From an uncultured Bacteroidales bacterium (lineage in GTDB: Bacteria > Bacteroidota > Bacteroidia > Bacteroidales > P3), in contig CAJOFL010000002.1 in assembly GCA_905233895.1 (NCBI GenBank), forward strand, positions 1 through 64,000: 64,000 nt of DNA, given 5' to 3'. Positions within the stretch are counted from its first letter, which is position 1, and each line of letters begins with the position of its first letter. The notes below the pieces were generated by a model. That model ran no database searches and had not been told where the DNA came from. It saw only the letters and a program-made list of their open reading frames with translations. Below are positions 8,453 through 17,486 of this stretch, in pieces. Both the position numbers and the translations under genes were made by a program.

Positions 8453-10920
8453 TTCTTGTTGTATTTTTTTCTGCGGATAAGAGTTATGGCGAGTCCGGCA
8501 ATTGCCAGGATAACCACCGGCAGTACTATGTTGAGCACTTGATATTTGGTGCGCTGTTCACGAACCTTCACAACATCAAGTTTGCGGAGGGTGATGTTAC
8601 GTGAGCGCGAAGCCATCAACCCGTCGTCGCCGGCCAGATAGTTGACGGCGTTGAGGATAAGGTCTTTGTTGGCATAGAGTGTCTGTGTATAGTAATCATA
8701 GCCCACAGGCAGCACTGTTCCGTCGTTGGCAATGTAGCGGTTTCGAATTACATCGCCGTCGGAAATGACAATCATCTTGTTGTCGTCGCTCTGCTCGCGA
8801 TAGCCCATGGCGGCCTGCGAGGTGAACTCGGGCGTCAGTCGGTTTCGCCACATCGATTTGAATTGACCTTCAAGCAGTACGGCTACCGGTACGGAGTTTC
8901 GGTTGTAGAGACGGCGGTCGGCATCGAAATCGGCGTCAGCCAGGTCAATCATTGCAGGCGCGTTCTTTACACGGGTATATTCCGAGGTGGTAAGCAGTAT
9001 AGTCTTCTTGATATCGTTGTCAATAAGGTCGATACTTGACGGGAAGTCGGTCTTGATGAGGTCGAGATTGCGCACTATGGGGTGTTCAGAGAGGGGTACA
9101 ATCTCGGGGAAGTAGTACCACGGGCGAAACTGGAACTGAGGCTTTTCCCCCACCATGCCCACCTGTATTGGTATGGGTCGACAGCGCATGTCCATCAGCA
9201 CGTCGGGGTTGATGCGGACGCCGTAGTTGAACAGCATCTCGTCCAATCCCAACGGCAGTCGTGTGGCCATGAACTGGCCGCGCTCCGATAGACTGTCGAG
9301 ATCGGCATCAAGTGCGTCGAGGAACCATAGCACTTTGCCTCCATACATGATATACTGGTCGAGGATATACTGGTCCTGTTCGCTAAAGGGTTGCGTGGGC
9401 TTGGCCACAATCAGCATGTCAAACAGATTGAACATGCTGTATGTTGAGTCGCCTTCCTGTAGCCTGTGAGCGGTAAGGGATTGTATTTGGCCGTCGATAG
9501 TGACGTAGTCGAGGCTGTAGGTCTCTTGTAATGACTTTTGTATATCGTAGAGCACTCCGCCGGTCAGCTCACCGTGGCCCTGGAGGAAACCGATTATGGG
9601 TTTGCGTCCGCGCGCCAGTTGGCGGATGGCACTCGATAGAGTATACTCGAGGTTCTGGATAGAGTTGTTAAGCAAGGTGGCCTGGCTAACATATTTTTGG
9701 CTTTGCAGCAACTGCACCGAGGTCTCGCGGCCGCGGTAGTGCACGTCGGCAGCGGGGATGAGTATCTGGGTGGTCATGCTGTTACCGTCGCCCGAGGCAA
9801 TCTGTGTCGGCTGGATGCCTTTGGCAGCCAGTTTTTGGTAGAACACTTGCTGCTCCTCGCGGTCAGTGAAGTTGTTAGGGTTGACGAACTCGTACTCGAT
9901 AAAGTGGTTGTAGGCGCGGAACTGGTTGAGCATTTCCTTGGTCTCGCTCTGCAGGCGTTTGAAGTCGGCGGGGAAATCGCCCTCGAGGTATACGCGGAAG
10001 AGTACCGGCTCATCAATCTCGCGGAGCATCTCCTTGGTTGATTTGGAGAGGGTATATCGCCGTTCAGACGTAAGGTCTACTCGACCGAAGAGGTATTGCC
10101 CAATGATATTGACAAATACTACTATGAGGATTGTGGCACCCATCTCGATCCAATGGCTGCGTCGGAGGTTCTTTCGTTTGGTCCAGCCGTGCCATTTGCG
10201 GCTCTGGAGCACCATGCGGGTGGCCATAAGGAATAGGGCCATGACGCTGGCGAAATAAAGTACGTCGCGCGAGTCAATCACACCGCGGCTGATGCTTTGG
10301 TAGTGGTCCATCATGCCGAGCCGCTTGACGAAAAGGTCGGCGCCGCCTAGGATGCCCATGTTGTGCAGTGACTCGAAACCGAGATATGCAGCAGCGCATA
10401 CCACGGCAGCCAGTATGAACGACACTATCTGGTTCTGTGACAGCGAGGAACAGAACAGACCGATGGCCACGAAGGCACCGCCAAGCAGTAGCAGGCCGAT
10501 ATAGGAACCTACAACCGAACCAGTGTCGATATTGCCCACTGGGTCACCCAGGGCTACAACACTGAAGTAGGCCACCAGTGTGGGCAGTAGAGAGATAAGC
10601 ACCAGAGTCCATGCAGCCAGGAATTTGGCCCATACAATAATCCAGTCGCTCAACGGTCGGGTCATGAGCATCTCAATAGTGCCGCCGCGCCGCTCTTCGG
10701 CCAGCGAACGCATGGTGATGGCGGGAATGAGGAAGAGATAGAGGAACGGTCCGATAAGGAAGAGTCCGTCGAGGCTTGCGAAGCCGTAGTCAAGGATGTT
10801 AAAGTCGCTTTTTAGCACCCACAGCATCAGGCCGGTGAGTACCAAGAAGACGGCTATCGTAAGGTAGCCGATGAGCGACGAGAAGAATCCGGAAAGTTCT
10901 TTCTTGTAAAGTGTGAACAT
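8449..10920 (-). CDS. GldF-GldG fusion: ABC-2 permease joined to GldG-type extracytoplasmic protein
   Basis: An 823-residue fusion. Residues 1-240 are a GldF/ABC-2 permease: MFTLYKKELSGFFSSLIGYL, the EERRGGTIEMLMTRPLSDW loop and six hydrophobic segments. From about residue 258 a membrane segment (ATILIVVFVNIIGQYLFGRV) leads into the GldG region with LTSERRYTLSKSTKEML and a long periplasmic domain. A C-terminal anchor follows (VLNIVLPVVILAIAGLAITL). GldF and GldG are linked in Flavobacterium to gliding and T9SS function; in Bacteroidales the two are often fused. No matching ATPase gene (gldA) is adjacent, so the ATP-binding subunit must be encoded elsewhere. Confidence 0.9.
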   Translation of the reverse strand: MFTLYKKELSGFFSSLIGYLTIAVFLVLTGLMLWVLKSDFNILDYGFASLDGLFLIGPFLYLFLIPAITMRSLAEERRGGTIEMLMTRPLSDWIIVWAKFLAAWTLVLISLLPTLVAYFSVVALGDPVGNIDTGSVVGSYIGLLLLGGAFVAIGLFCSSLSQNQIVSFILAAVVCAAAYLGFESLHNMGILGGADLFVKRLGMMDHYQSISRGVIDSRDVLYFASVMALFLMATRMVLQSRKWHGWTKRKNLRRSHWIEMGATILIVVFVNIIGQYLFGRVDLTSERRYTLSKSTKEMLREIDEPVLFRVYLEGDFPADFKRLQSETKEMLNQFRAYNHFIEYEFVNPNNFTDREEQQVFYQKLAAKGIQPTQIASGDGNSMTTQILIPAADVHYRGRETSVQLLQSQKYVSQATLLNNSIQNLEYTLSSAIRQLARGRKPIIGFLQGHGELTGGVLYDIQKSLQETYSLDYVTIDGQIQSLTAHRLQEGDSTYSMFNLFDMLIVAKPTQPFSEQDQYILDQYIMYGGKVLWFLDALDADLDSLSERGQFMATRLPLGLDEMLFNYGVRINPDVLMDMRCRPIPIQVGMVGEKPQFQFRPWYYFPEIVPLSEHPIVRNLDLIKTDFPSSIDLIDNDIKKTILLTTSEYTRVKNAPAMIDLADADFDADRRLYNRNSVPVAVLLEGQFKSMWRNRLTPEFTSQAAMGYREQSDDNKMIVISDGDVIRNRYIANDGTVLPVGYDYYTQTLYANKDLILNAVNYLAGDDGLMASRSRNITLRKLDVVKVREQRTKYQVLNIVLPVVILAIAGLAITLIRRKKYNKK

Positions 10921-10935
10921 GGTTTCGTTTGGTGG

Positions 10936-12463
10936 TTATTCCTGTCGTAGGGCACGGCTCTGGGGGCTACGGCCTTGGTAGAGGCCTTCTCCGATTTCTG
11001 CCACGGTCTCGACTATTAGTGTGGTAGCGATGCCGAGGATGCGGGTGTCGATATTCTCCCAGATGTCGGTGGTTACATGGTTGTGGTGCATGCCATTTTG
11101 TGTGGTGAACATGAGGCTTGGCACCCCGATAGCCTCGAAGGCGCGGGCGTCGCCGCGAGCGAGAGTCTTTTTCCCGTCTTGTCCAGATGATAGTAGGCTT
11201 GTAGGTCTTCAGAATGAAGAGAAGTCTCTCACTTGGAAGAGTACCGCCCCAGATACATAAAGCACCGAGATTCTGTGCGCCGATGAAGGCTTCGACTTGG
11301 CGTAGTTTTGGGAAGTCGGCCACGAACTGGCGTGAGCCGAGGTACTGCTGTTCGCTTCCGCTGAAGAGCACGAAGGCAATACTGCGGTGGGGGCGGTAGT
11401 CGGGATGGGAGAGGAGTCGTGCCACTTCGAGCACGGCGGCCACGCCCGAGGCATTTATGTCGGCACTGGGGAAGAGGCAGGTCTCGCCCTGTATGCCGAG
11501 TCCGTCGATACTGGCTCCAACTACGATGATTTCATTCTTCAACCTTGGGTCGTTGCCCTCGAGTATACCCACCACGTTGGCTGTCGGGGCCTGGGGGCGG
11601 TAGCGGGCGTTGATGTCTACTTCGGCTTTCTTGAGCAGTGCGAACGAGTTGACTTGGCCGGCGTTGATGGTTACTATGGCGCTGTCGAGTTCTTTGGCTT
11701 CTCCGTGGAATATCTCGCGGCCACAGTCGAGGGTGAGTTGCAGCACTGGGAATGTGGGCATGTGGGGCAGTTCGCCGCAGTAGACGCGACCTTGGGGCTC
11801 CCAGCTCTCGCAGGTGCGGCTGGTGTTTATGACGAGCATACCGATTGCGCCGTGGCGTTCGGCGGCACGGGCTTTGTCGCGCAGCGAGGTGTAAAGGGCG
11901 GCCACGCGTTCAGGCATCCGGTGTCCTTCGGGCAGACCCGTAAGTACCACGGCAATCTTTCCTTTGGCGTCGACAAATTGGTATTCGTTGAACAGTGCGT
12001 TATCGATGCCGTAGCCGCAGAAGACCATTTGGGCGTCGACATATCCGCGACCGGTCATGCCGGCGCAGCAGAACTCGTTACCCAGGGTGTATACGCGTTT
12101 CTCCTTGCTGCCAGGGATGTACGTGTTGAACTTGGCGTTTTCCACCTCATTGCATTCGAGGTTGAACGGCTCGCGCCAGGGTTTCTCGCGGTCGGCATGG
12201 CGGCGTCCGAACTCCTCCTTGACGGGCTGTACGCCGTAGTTGGCCAGCACCCGCTCGACATAGCGCATGGCGCGTTCGTGACCTTGGCTGCCGGCCAGAC
12301 GACCTTCGTATGTGTCGGACGACAGTTCGATGATGTGCTTCATCACCGAGTCGATGTTCACCGTCGGCATCGGAATCGTGTCGCGTTCCTGTGCCTGGAC
12401 GGTGGGAACTGCCAGTATCACGGCTATGGCTGCCAGCAGGGTGAGTTTCTTGTTTTTAGACAT
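10936..12463 (-). pseudogene. M28-type peptidase homologue, frameshifted and lacking key active-site residues
   Basis: The start MSKNKKLTLLAAIAVILAVP is a signal peptide. A PA-like insert precedes an M28 core (about 300-400). The usual zinc-site GAHxDHLG reads GASIDGLG (His to Ser), and the catalytic FSGEE reads FSGSE (base Glu to Ser). SADINASGVAAVLE keeps the bridging Asp. After about position 11240 the frame breaks: LHSEDLQAYYHLDKTGK is in a second frame and KTLARGDARAFEAIG onward in a third. That third frame ends at TAA 10936-10938 and carries the expected HHNHVTTDIWENID. One lost base lies plausibly in the T5 run at 11168-11172. Either sequencing errors or a decaying gene; the residue changes suggest a non-catalytic homologue in either case. 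Confidence 0.75.
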
Positions 12464-12511
12464 AATACTAAATATTTATATCTGTTCAACTTATTGATTA
12501 CTAATAAAGTA

Positions 12512-12542
12512 TGCACAACCACACAATATGTGCAGTTGTGCA
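12512..12542. promoter_or_regulatory. Inverted repeat just downstream of a -7 element
   Basis: TGCACAAC (12512-12519) is perfectly complementary to GTTGTGCA (12535-12542), with a 15-nt centre. It directly abuts the promoter of the M28-like gene, at or just after the expected transcription start on the minus strand. It could be a repressor site or a 5'-leader hairpin. No regulator gene is adjacent. Confidence 0.4.
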
Positions 12543-12548
12543 AATGTA
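12541..12548 (-). promoter_or_regulatory. Probable -7 promoter element of the M28-like gene
   Basis: On the minus strand this reads TACATTTG, a match to the Bacteroidetes -7 consensus TAnnTTTG, about 80 nt before the ATG at 12463. The upstream -33 region is A/T-rich without a clear TTTG. It would drive the long minus-strand chain down to rimO. Confidence 0.45.
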
Positions 12549-12591
12549 CGAAAAAAATCGATATGTCGGAAAAATAGTTTTTCGCGACGCT

Positions 12592-13572
12592 TTACCAGCG
12601 GGCGGTGAAGATGCAGTGCTTGTGCCAGGCGCAGTGTTCGACGGAGTATTCTGTCGTGTGGCATTTGCTGGCAGCCTCGGACATGCGCTCCATGCGGTCG
12701 TAGCATTTCTTGCCGCCTGTCACGCCGCCGCTTACCTTGAGTGTGATATGCTTGCCGTCGGCAGTGCATTCCTTATGCTTGAAGCCCAGTTCTGAAGCCA
12801 GGCTGTCGAGGTGGCTGTACTCGGCATAGCGCTCGTCGTAGGTGAGGGCGTTGGCCACAGCCAGTGCCTCTTCCAGAGCCTGTTCCGCCTCTTCTGCTGC
12901 TTGTTCTGCCTCTTCTGCGGCCATCATTGCTTCGTCGTCTTGATTGTCACTGAAAATGTTCACAAATTTGTTACGTAAGTTCTTGTTCCGTTCAAGTTGT
13001 ACGCTGTCGGTTGCGGCAAGACCGTCAATCACCGTTGAATCGAGCGCCAAAGCGCAAAAGATCATCTGCTGGATGCTGGTCTCGGCCAGAGGGTCTTTCG
13101 ACCAGCGAGCCTTGCCGTAAAGGTAGAGCTTTGCCGGGCGCATGACGCTGTCGATACCGAAGCGGAAGGTGAGAACACTGTCGGTGGTGGCGATGCTGTC
13201 GATATGGATGAAATTGCTGTCGGCGATGGTAAGGGTCAACGCATCGTCCGAGATGCGGTTAAGCACCATCGGTATCTCGGGGTTTGAGAGGCTAAACTCG
13301 CCGCCGCTGCTTCTCCAGTCGCTCGGGTAGCCAGTCACAATGTAGCGCATTGCGAAGCAGTTCTTGTGTCCGTAACGGCGGTAGAGCACATACTGCGTGT
13401 CGGCGTCAGGAATCACGAGGGCGGCGTCGCACCCCAGTGCCTCGGCCCACTCGCCTACGCTCTCGGCCGAGGTTGGGTAGGTCATAAGGTCTTTAATCTG
13501 GCGCTTGATGTCGCCGCAGGCGGTGGCCATGACGGCCACCGCCGCGATTATGATTAGGACTCTTGCTTTCAT
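12592..13572 (-). CDS. Predicted lipoprotein with Ala/Glu coiled coil, unknown function
   Basis: A 326-residue protein with a lipoprotein signal (MKARVLIIIAAVAVMATAC). The first 200 residues after it look globular. An Ala/Glu-rich repeat (AAEEAEQAAEEAEQALEEAL, about 220-240) predicts a helix or coiled coil. The tail is rich in Cys and His (SKCHTTEYSVEHCAWHKHC), so metal binding or disulfides are possible. I do not recognise the family. Its start overlaps the stop of the GntR regulator (ATGA), making it the last gene of the ABC/beta-barrel operon and probably an accessory of that system. Confidence 0.75.
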   Translation of the reverse strand: MKARVLIIIAAVAVMATACGDIKRQIKDLMTYPTSAESVGEWAEALGCDAALVIPDADTQYVLYRRYGHKNCFAMRYIVTGYPSDWRSSGGEFSLSNPEIPMVLNRISDDALTLTIADSNFIHIDSIATTDSVLTFRFGIDSVMRPAKLYLYGKARWSKDPLAETSIQQMIFCALALDSTVIDGLAATDSVQLERNKNLRNKFVNIFSDNQDDEAMMAAEEAEQAAEEAEQALEEALAVANALTYDERYAEYSHLDSLASELGFKHKECTADGKHITLKVSGGVTGGKKCYDRMERMSEAASKCHTTEYSVEHCAWHKHCIFTARW

Positions 13573-13916
13573 TTCTCGTTCTGTTTTAGTTCGTCGAAAC
13601 TGATGCCCAGCAACTGCATCTTCTGCCGTATGATTGGAAGCTCCTCTTCGAGGAATTCCTTGCGCTGCAAGGCCATGATGCGTTCTTTTGCGTCGGGAGC
13701 CACAAAATAGCCGACACCGCGACGGTTATAGATGATTTCCTCATTCTGGAGGTAGTCGAAGGTGCGCATCACCGTATTGGGGTTCACGCCCATCGAGGCG
13801 GCCACGTCGCGCACGCTCGGCATGCGGTCGTCTACTGCCAGCTGGCCGGCGAGTACCTGCTCCATAAGCCTCTCGGCTATCTGGAGGTATATCGGTTTCT
13901 GTTTTCTGAATTCCAT
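13569..13916 (-). CDS. GntR-family transcriptional regulator, YtrA type
   Basis: The true start is MEFRKQKPIYLQIAERL at 13916; the track's longer ORF adds 68 implausible basic residues from the upstream gene's shadow frame. The 115-residue protein has a winged helix (PSVRDVAASMGVNPNTVMRTFDYLQNEE, GVGYFV) and a short helical tail (RKEFLEEELPIIRQKMQLLG). That is the architecture of the YtrA subfamily, whose members usually repress an adjacent ABC-transporter operon. Here it is the seventh of eight genes. A matching inverted repeat lies at the operon promoter (19952-19973), so autorepression is likely. Confidence 0.9.
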   Translation of the reverse strand: MEFRKQKPIYLQIAERLMEQVLAGQLAVDDRMPSVRDVAASMGVNPNTVMRTFDYLQNEEIIYNRRGVGYFVAPDAKERIMALQRKEFLEEELPIIRQKMQLLGISFDELKQNEK

Positions 13917-13930
13917 AGTTTCTCCATTCT

Positions 13931-14653
13931 TTATTTCAGTTCGCGGATGCTCAGTTTGATGCCAACGCCGTCGGCTTCCACCTTGCAGCGGCCGTCGCCT
14001 ACGATGGTCTTCTCGCCCTCCTTGCGCGAGGGCAGGTCGCACGAGAGGAAAGGCTTTATGCCCGACATCTCGATGCTCAGGCCCGCCGTCTCGGGCACCA
14101 CATGGAGCGCCAGCAGACACTGGACGCCGTCGATATCAATCTCGTTAGGCAGGGCGTCTGGGTAGTCGGCATTGACACTGACCTTCACGCCGTCCACCGT
14201 CAACTCGCGGCTCAGCACCTGCCCGACAGTCACTCCTGTCTCAACGCCGTCGATACTAATCTCATCAAGTACTTTGCCACGCGGCACCTCGATTACAAGG
14301 TGCTTGCGGATGTTCTTCAAATCACCGTAGCGGTACTTGCCGTGGCCGCAGTATTGTATTTCCAGTTCGCCCTCCTCGTCCACATAGTAGCGCATCCGCA
14401 ACGAGTCGGTCAGCGGGAGGAAGCCCTCCTGCATCTCTTCATGGATACGCACCGCGGAGTCGTCGGTGTAGACAATCTCCATGTCGCCGAAGAGCCAGTC
14501 GACACTGATGCCGCTGATGGGCTGATTCAGCGTGGCGTCGCCGACGCTATAGCGCTCGGGGTGTTCGTACTTGATATCAATCTTTGTGTTCTCGCCGCAG
14601 GCGGCCAGCAGCATGGTGGCCATGACGGCTATTATAAATGCTATACGTTTCAT
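13931..14653 (-). CDS. Lipoprotein with DUF4097-like beta-solenoid domain
   Basis: A 240-residue lipoprotein (MKRIAFIIAVMATMLLAAC). Repeating short beta strands follow: ISGISVDWLFGDMEIVYTDD, LDEISIDGVETGVTVGQV, LTVDGVKVSVNADYP, NEIDIDGVQCLLAL and KVEADGVGIKLSIREL. The repeated I(D/E)xxDGV pattern resembles the DUF4097 putative-adhesin fold, often found with membrane-stress ABC or DUF1700-type operons. It lies 14 nt upstream of the GntR gene and 36 nt downstream of a membrane gene. The function is not known. Confidence 0.7.
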   Translation of the reverse strand: MKRIAFIIAVMATMLLAACGENTKIDIKYEHPERYSVGDATLNQPISGISVDWLFGDMEIVYTDDSAVRIHEEMQEGFLPLTDSLRMRYYVDEEGELEIQYCGHGKYRYGDLKNIRKHLVIEVPRGKVLDEISIDGVETGVTVGQVLSRELTVDGVKVSVNADYPDALPNEIDIDGVQCLLALHVVPETAGLSIEMSGIKPFLSCDLPSRKEGEKTIVGDGRCKVEADGVGIKLSIRELK

Positions 14654-14689
14654 AACTCTTATGTTTTTTTGTTCTTGAGTCTGACTTAA

Positions 14690-15535
14690 TTAATACGGCA
14701 TCTTCTTCAGTCGGCGCCAGCTGAGCCATCCGAAGAGGACTATCAGCAGCACGTTGAAGCCGATGCAGATGCCGAAGAGCCAGTTGGTGAAATCCACCTC
14801 GCTGTAGCGTTCGGGCAGCTGCATGAACCATTCCATGAAGTCGGTGTTGCCGAAAGCGTAGATCATCACCGGCATGAGGATGATGCTCAAGGCGAACTCA
14901 ATGACATAGAGCCAGAGGATGGTCTGCAGCACCTTGTGCTTCTTGAAGAGTGTGGCGGTGAACATGAACATCAGCACCGTGGCGATATATCCCAGCCAGC
15001 AGCCGAGCGTCCAGAGGTTGCCGAAGTTGGCGAACATTTCGGCGCCTTCTTCTTCTAAGGCCAGATTCTCGAAGAACGACATGTTGAAGGTGAAGGGGAA
15101 TCCGCCCTCACACTGCCATATCCACTGGTGGTAGTGGCCGAAGGGCAGGATGGTGAGGAATATGTCGAGCACCATGCTGCCGAGATATACTGCCAGGGGG
15201 CAGATAATCAGCGAGTAGAGCATTGCGCTAGTGAACTTCTCCAGTTTCGATGCGGGGAGCATGGCGTAGTAGATGCCTTCGTTGCGAAGGTTCCACGTGC
15301 GGTACATGCGCGAGGGGGCCATGATGGCGGCCAGGTAGGCCGCGCCTTCAATCATCAGCAGGCGTATGTCGGGCGGCATCGAGACATCGCTGCCGGCAAT
15401 GACGGCCATGAAGAGCCACACCGCGAAGGGCAGCACGGCCAGGATAAGCATCGTGTGGCCAAACATCGGCCACATATTGCGAAAGTCTTTGTTGACGACT
15501 TTGCAGAAACGGTTCCAATCGAATTTATTATTCAT
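14690..15535 (-). CDS. ABC-2-like membrane protein (permease candidate 2)
   Basis: A 281-residue integral membrane protein with about six hydrophobic segments (for example TMLILAVLPFAVWLFMAVIA, YIATVLMFMFTATLF and LLIVLFGWLSWRRL). Its start MNNKFDWNRFCKVVNKDFRN parallels MNNSFDIHRFGKLVWHDVRH of the next gene upstream, and both share YxAMLPASKxEK, so the two are paralogues. Position beside an ABC ATPase points to a heteromeric exporter permease. The LPASK motif occurs in related uncharacterised Bacteroidetes ABC permeases. Confidence 0.75.
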   Translation of the reverse strand: MNNKFDWNRFCKVVNKDFRNMWPMFGHTMLILAVLPFAVWLFMAVIAGSDVSMPPDIRLLMIEGAAYLAAIMAPSRMYRTWNLRNEGIYYAMLPASKLEKFTSAMLYSLIICPLAVYLGSMVLDIFLTILPFGHYHQWIWQCEGGFPFTFNMSFFENLALEEEGAEMFANFGNLWTLGCWLGYIATVLMFMFTATLFKKHKVLQTILWLYVIEFALSIILMPVMIYAFGNTDFMEWFMQLPERYSEVDFTNWLFGICIGFNVLLIVLFGWLSWRRLKKMPY

Positions 15536-15549
15536 AGTTGTTTTGGTTT

Positions 15550-16269
15550 TTAATAACTCATTTTATTCATTTTGTTCCAGCCGAGGAATCCCAGGAGGAT
15601 TGCCAACAGGACTTGTGCGGTGACTATGACCCACATGGCGAGTTTGTTTTCCACCTCCATGAATATTATCACTCCGCCGTACATGCTTGCTAACAGCCAG
15701 AACCAGAGCAGGAAGCACAGCGCTGTGCGCCAGCCTTTGCTGCGTATGGCGTTGGCATAGATGAAGCCCAGGGTGGGACCAACGAAAGCCACCACGCAGT
15801 TGCACAGCATCGGGAGGTTGAGATACTGCCCTATGCCGGCCTGCCACATGTACTTGTGGTAGAATGGCATGTGCACCGCGGTGAGCAGGGTGTCGATCGC
15901 CACATTGTAGGTTATCATCGCCAATGGCGCTATGACCAGCGAGAGCAACGCAATCGAGAGGTACTTCTCCCACTTGCTGGCGGGCAGCATGGCGAAGTAG
16001 ATGTCGCCCCGCTTATGCTTGCGCCCCACATTGGCATAAAGCTGCATGGGTATCAGCGAAGACATGGCGAGCGACATGCCGCCAGCCATTACTAGGCGGT
16101 AGCCGGCACCGCAATCCTGGCCAGTCACTCCGCTGAACAGCACCATTACCGGCACGAACCACAGCATGAATATCAGCGATGCGCCAAATGTGCTGAAACG
16201 CGGCGAGCAATGCCGCACGTCGTGCCACACCAGTTTGCCGAAGCGATGAATGTCAAACGAGTTATTCAT
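15550..16269 (-). CDS. ABC-2-like membrane protein (permease candidate 1)
   Basis: A 239-residue membrane protein with about six hydrophobic segments (SLIFMLWFVPVMVLFSG, LLSLVIAPLAMITYNVAI, VIVTAQVLLAILLGFLGW). It is the shorter paralogue of the following gene (shared N-terminus and YFAMLPASKWEKYLS). The tandem pair with the ATPase immediately upstream matches an ABC exporter of unknown substrate. The 32-nt gap to the ATPase contains a 13-bp direct repeat. Confidence 0.75.
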   Translation of the reverse strand: MNNSFDIHRFGKLVWHDVRHCSPRFSTFGASLIFMLWFVPVMVLFSGVTGQDCGAGYRLVMAGGMSLAMSSLIPMQLYANVGRKHKRGDIYFAMLPASKWEKYLSIALLSLVIAPLAMITYNVAIDTLLTAVHMPFYHKYMWQAGIGQYLNLPMLCNCVVAFVGPTLGFIYANAIRSKGWRTALCFLLWFWLLASMYGGVIIFMEVENKLAMWVIVTAQVLLAILLGFLGWNKMNKMSY

Positions 16270-16278
16270 TTGTCTTAA

Positions 16279-16306
16279 CTCCTTAACTACTGTCTCCTTA
16301 ACTACT
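16279..16306. repeat. 13-bp direct repeat, 15-bp period
   Basis: CTCCTTAACTACT occurs at 16279-16291 and again, identical, at 16294-16306. It spans the short gap between permease 1 and the ATPase gene and enters the last codons of the ATPase gene. It looks like a small tandem duplication. Confidence 0.8.
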
Positions 16307-17129
16307 TAAATAGTTCCTTTATGATGTTCTTGTTGCGCAGCACGGCGTTGAAGAGGGCTTCGATGTTGATCTGACTCTCCTCACCGGTGGTATTGGGTAT
16401 CACGTTCATGTAGCCTGCCGGCATCAGCTCGCTGTAGAGCGCATCGGGACGCTCCTCACCGCCATACTCGAAGAAGAGCTTCTCCTGTATGCGCTGCACC
16501 GGGGCGTCGAGCAGCACGGCGTTGTGCGAGAGGATGACGATGGGGTCGATAAGGTTTTCTACATCCTTCACCTGGTGGGTGGAGATGATGATGGTCTTGC
16601 CCTCGTCGGCTATCTTGCTCAGTATGGAGCGGAACTGGGCCTTGCTGGGGATGTCGAGACCGTTGGTGGGTTCGTCGAGCAGGATATACTCGGTGCCGAG
16701 CGAGAGGCTGGCGGCAATGAGGCTCTTCTTCTGCTGTCCGAAGCTCATCTCCTTGAACTTGCGGGCGGGTTCCACCTCCAGCTCCTGCATCAGGTGGAGG
16801 AAGGTGCCTTCGGAGTAGTTGGGGTAGAAGGGGGCCAGTTCGTTGACATACTGTTGCGGGGTGGCGTTGTCGGGCAGGGTCACCTCGTCGGGGAGGAAGA
16901 TGATGCTCTGAAGCATTTCCGGCAGGCGGTCATGGCTGGTCATACCGTCGACGGTGCAGGTGCCGTTCCCCGGACGCTGAAGGCCGCAGATTATTTTCAG
17001 CAGGGTGGTCTTGCCCACTCCGTTCTCGCCCAGCAGGCCGTAGATGGCACCTTTCGGGAACGAGAGGTTGATGTTGTTGAAGACCGGAGTCTTCTTGTAA
17101 CTGAAGTCTAGGTTCTTGATTTCGATCAT
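16302..17129 (-). CDS. ABC transporter ATP-binding protein
   Basis: A 275-residue ATPase. Walker A is GENGVGKTT (residues 34-42), the signature is MSFGQQKKSLIAA, Walker B is YILLDEPTNGLD and the switch His is in IIISTHQVKDVE. The closest type is the YtrB/CcmA group of drug- or membrane-active exporters with separate permeases. The final 40 residues are a family-specific tail. It is encoded between the YbjQ-like gene and the two membrane paralogues and should power them. Confidence 0.92.
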   Translation of the reverse strand: MIEIKNLDFSYKKTPVFNNINLSFPKGAIYGLLGENGVGKTTLLKIICGLQRPGNGTCTVDGMTSHDRLPEMLQSIIFLPDEVTLPDNATPQQYVNELAPFYPNYSEGTFLHLMQELEVEPARKFKEMSFGQQKKSLIAASLSLGTEYILLDEPTNGLDIPSKAQFRSILSKIADEGKTIIISTHQVKDVENLIDPIVILSHNAVLLDAPVQRIQEKLFFEYGGEERPDALYSELMPAGYMNVIPNTTGEESQINIEALFNAVLRNKNIIKELFK

Positions 17130-17144
17130 AAGGCTTTCGTTTTA

Positions 17145-17459
17145 TTAATTCTTATACCTGATTGCTGTTCCGAACACGAGCACCTCGGCGGCTTGCGCCA
17201 TAATGCTGTTGGTGGTGTAGCGTACACCGATGATTGCGTCGGCTCCGAGACGGACGGCCTCGTCGATCATGCGCTGGGTGGCTTTGTTGCGGGCTTTGTT
17301 CATCATCTCGGTGTAGCTGCCCAGCTCGCCGCCCACGATGCTCTTCAGGCTCTGCCCGAAGTCGCTGACGAAGTTCTTGCTCTGGATGGTGCTACCGCTT
17401 ACGATGCCCATCTCTTCATACCTTTCACCCTGAAGGGTGTCAACTGTTACGATTTTCAT
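17145..17459 (-). CDS. YbjQ/UPF0145 family protein
   Basis: A 104-residue protein matching the UPF0145 (heavy-metal-binding domain, YbjQ) family. Marks are GIVSGSTIQSKNFVSDFGQ, LGSYTEMMNKARNKATQRM and GADAIIGVRYTTNSI, then a terminal strand EVLVFGTAIRY. The family forms pentamers of unknown function. It is 15 nt upstream of the ATPase gene. Its place in an exporter operon is unusual and unexplained. Confidence 0.88.
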   Translation of the reverse strand: MKIVTVDTLQGERYEEMGIVSGSTIQSKNFVSDFGQSLKSIVGGELGSYTEMMNKARNKATQRMIDEAVRLGADAIIGVRYTTNSIMAQAAEVLVFGTAIRYKN

Positions 17460-17486
17460 GTTGTTTGATATTTGATTGTTAATTAT

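Noticed and set aside
11165-11180. Programmed frameshift site in the M28-like gene (GGGAAAAAG)
   Set aside because: Only five A residues, no stimulatory structure seen, and a second frame change lies nearby; error or decay is simpler.
11387-12577. 396-codon plus-strand ORF
   Set aside because: Antisense of the M28-like gene; it has no family features.
13917-14120. Upstream extension of the GntR regulator (68 extra codons)
   Set aside because: The extra residues are Arg/Gly-rich shadow sequence of the upstream lipoprotein gene and the family N-terminus begins at 13916.
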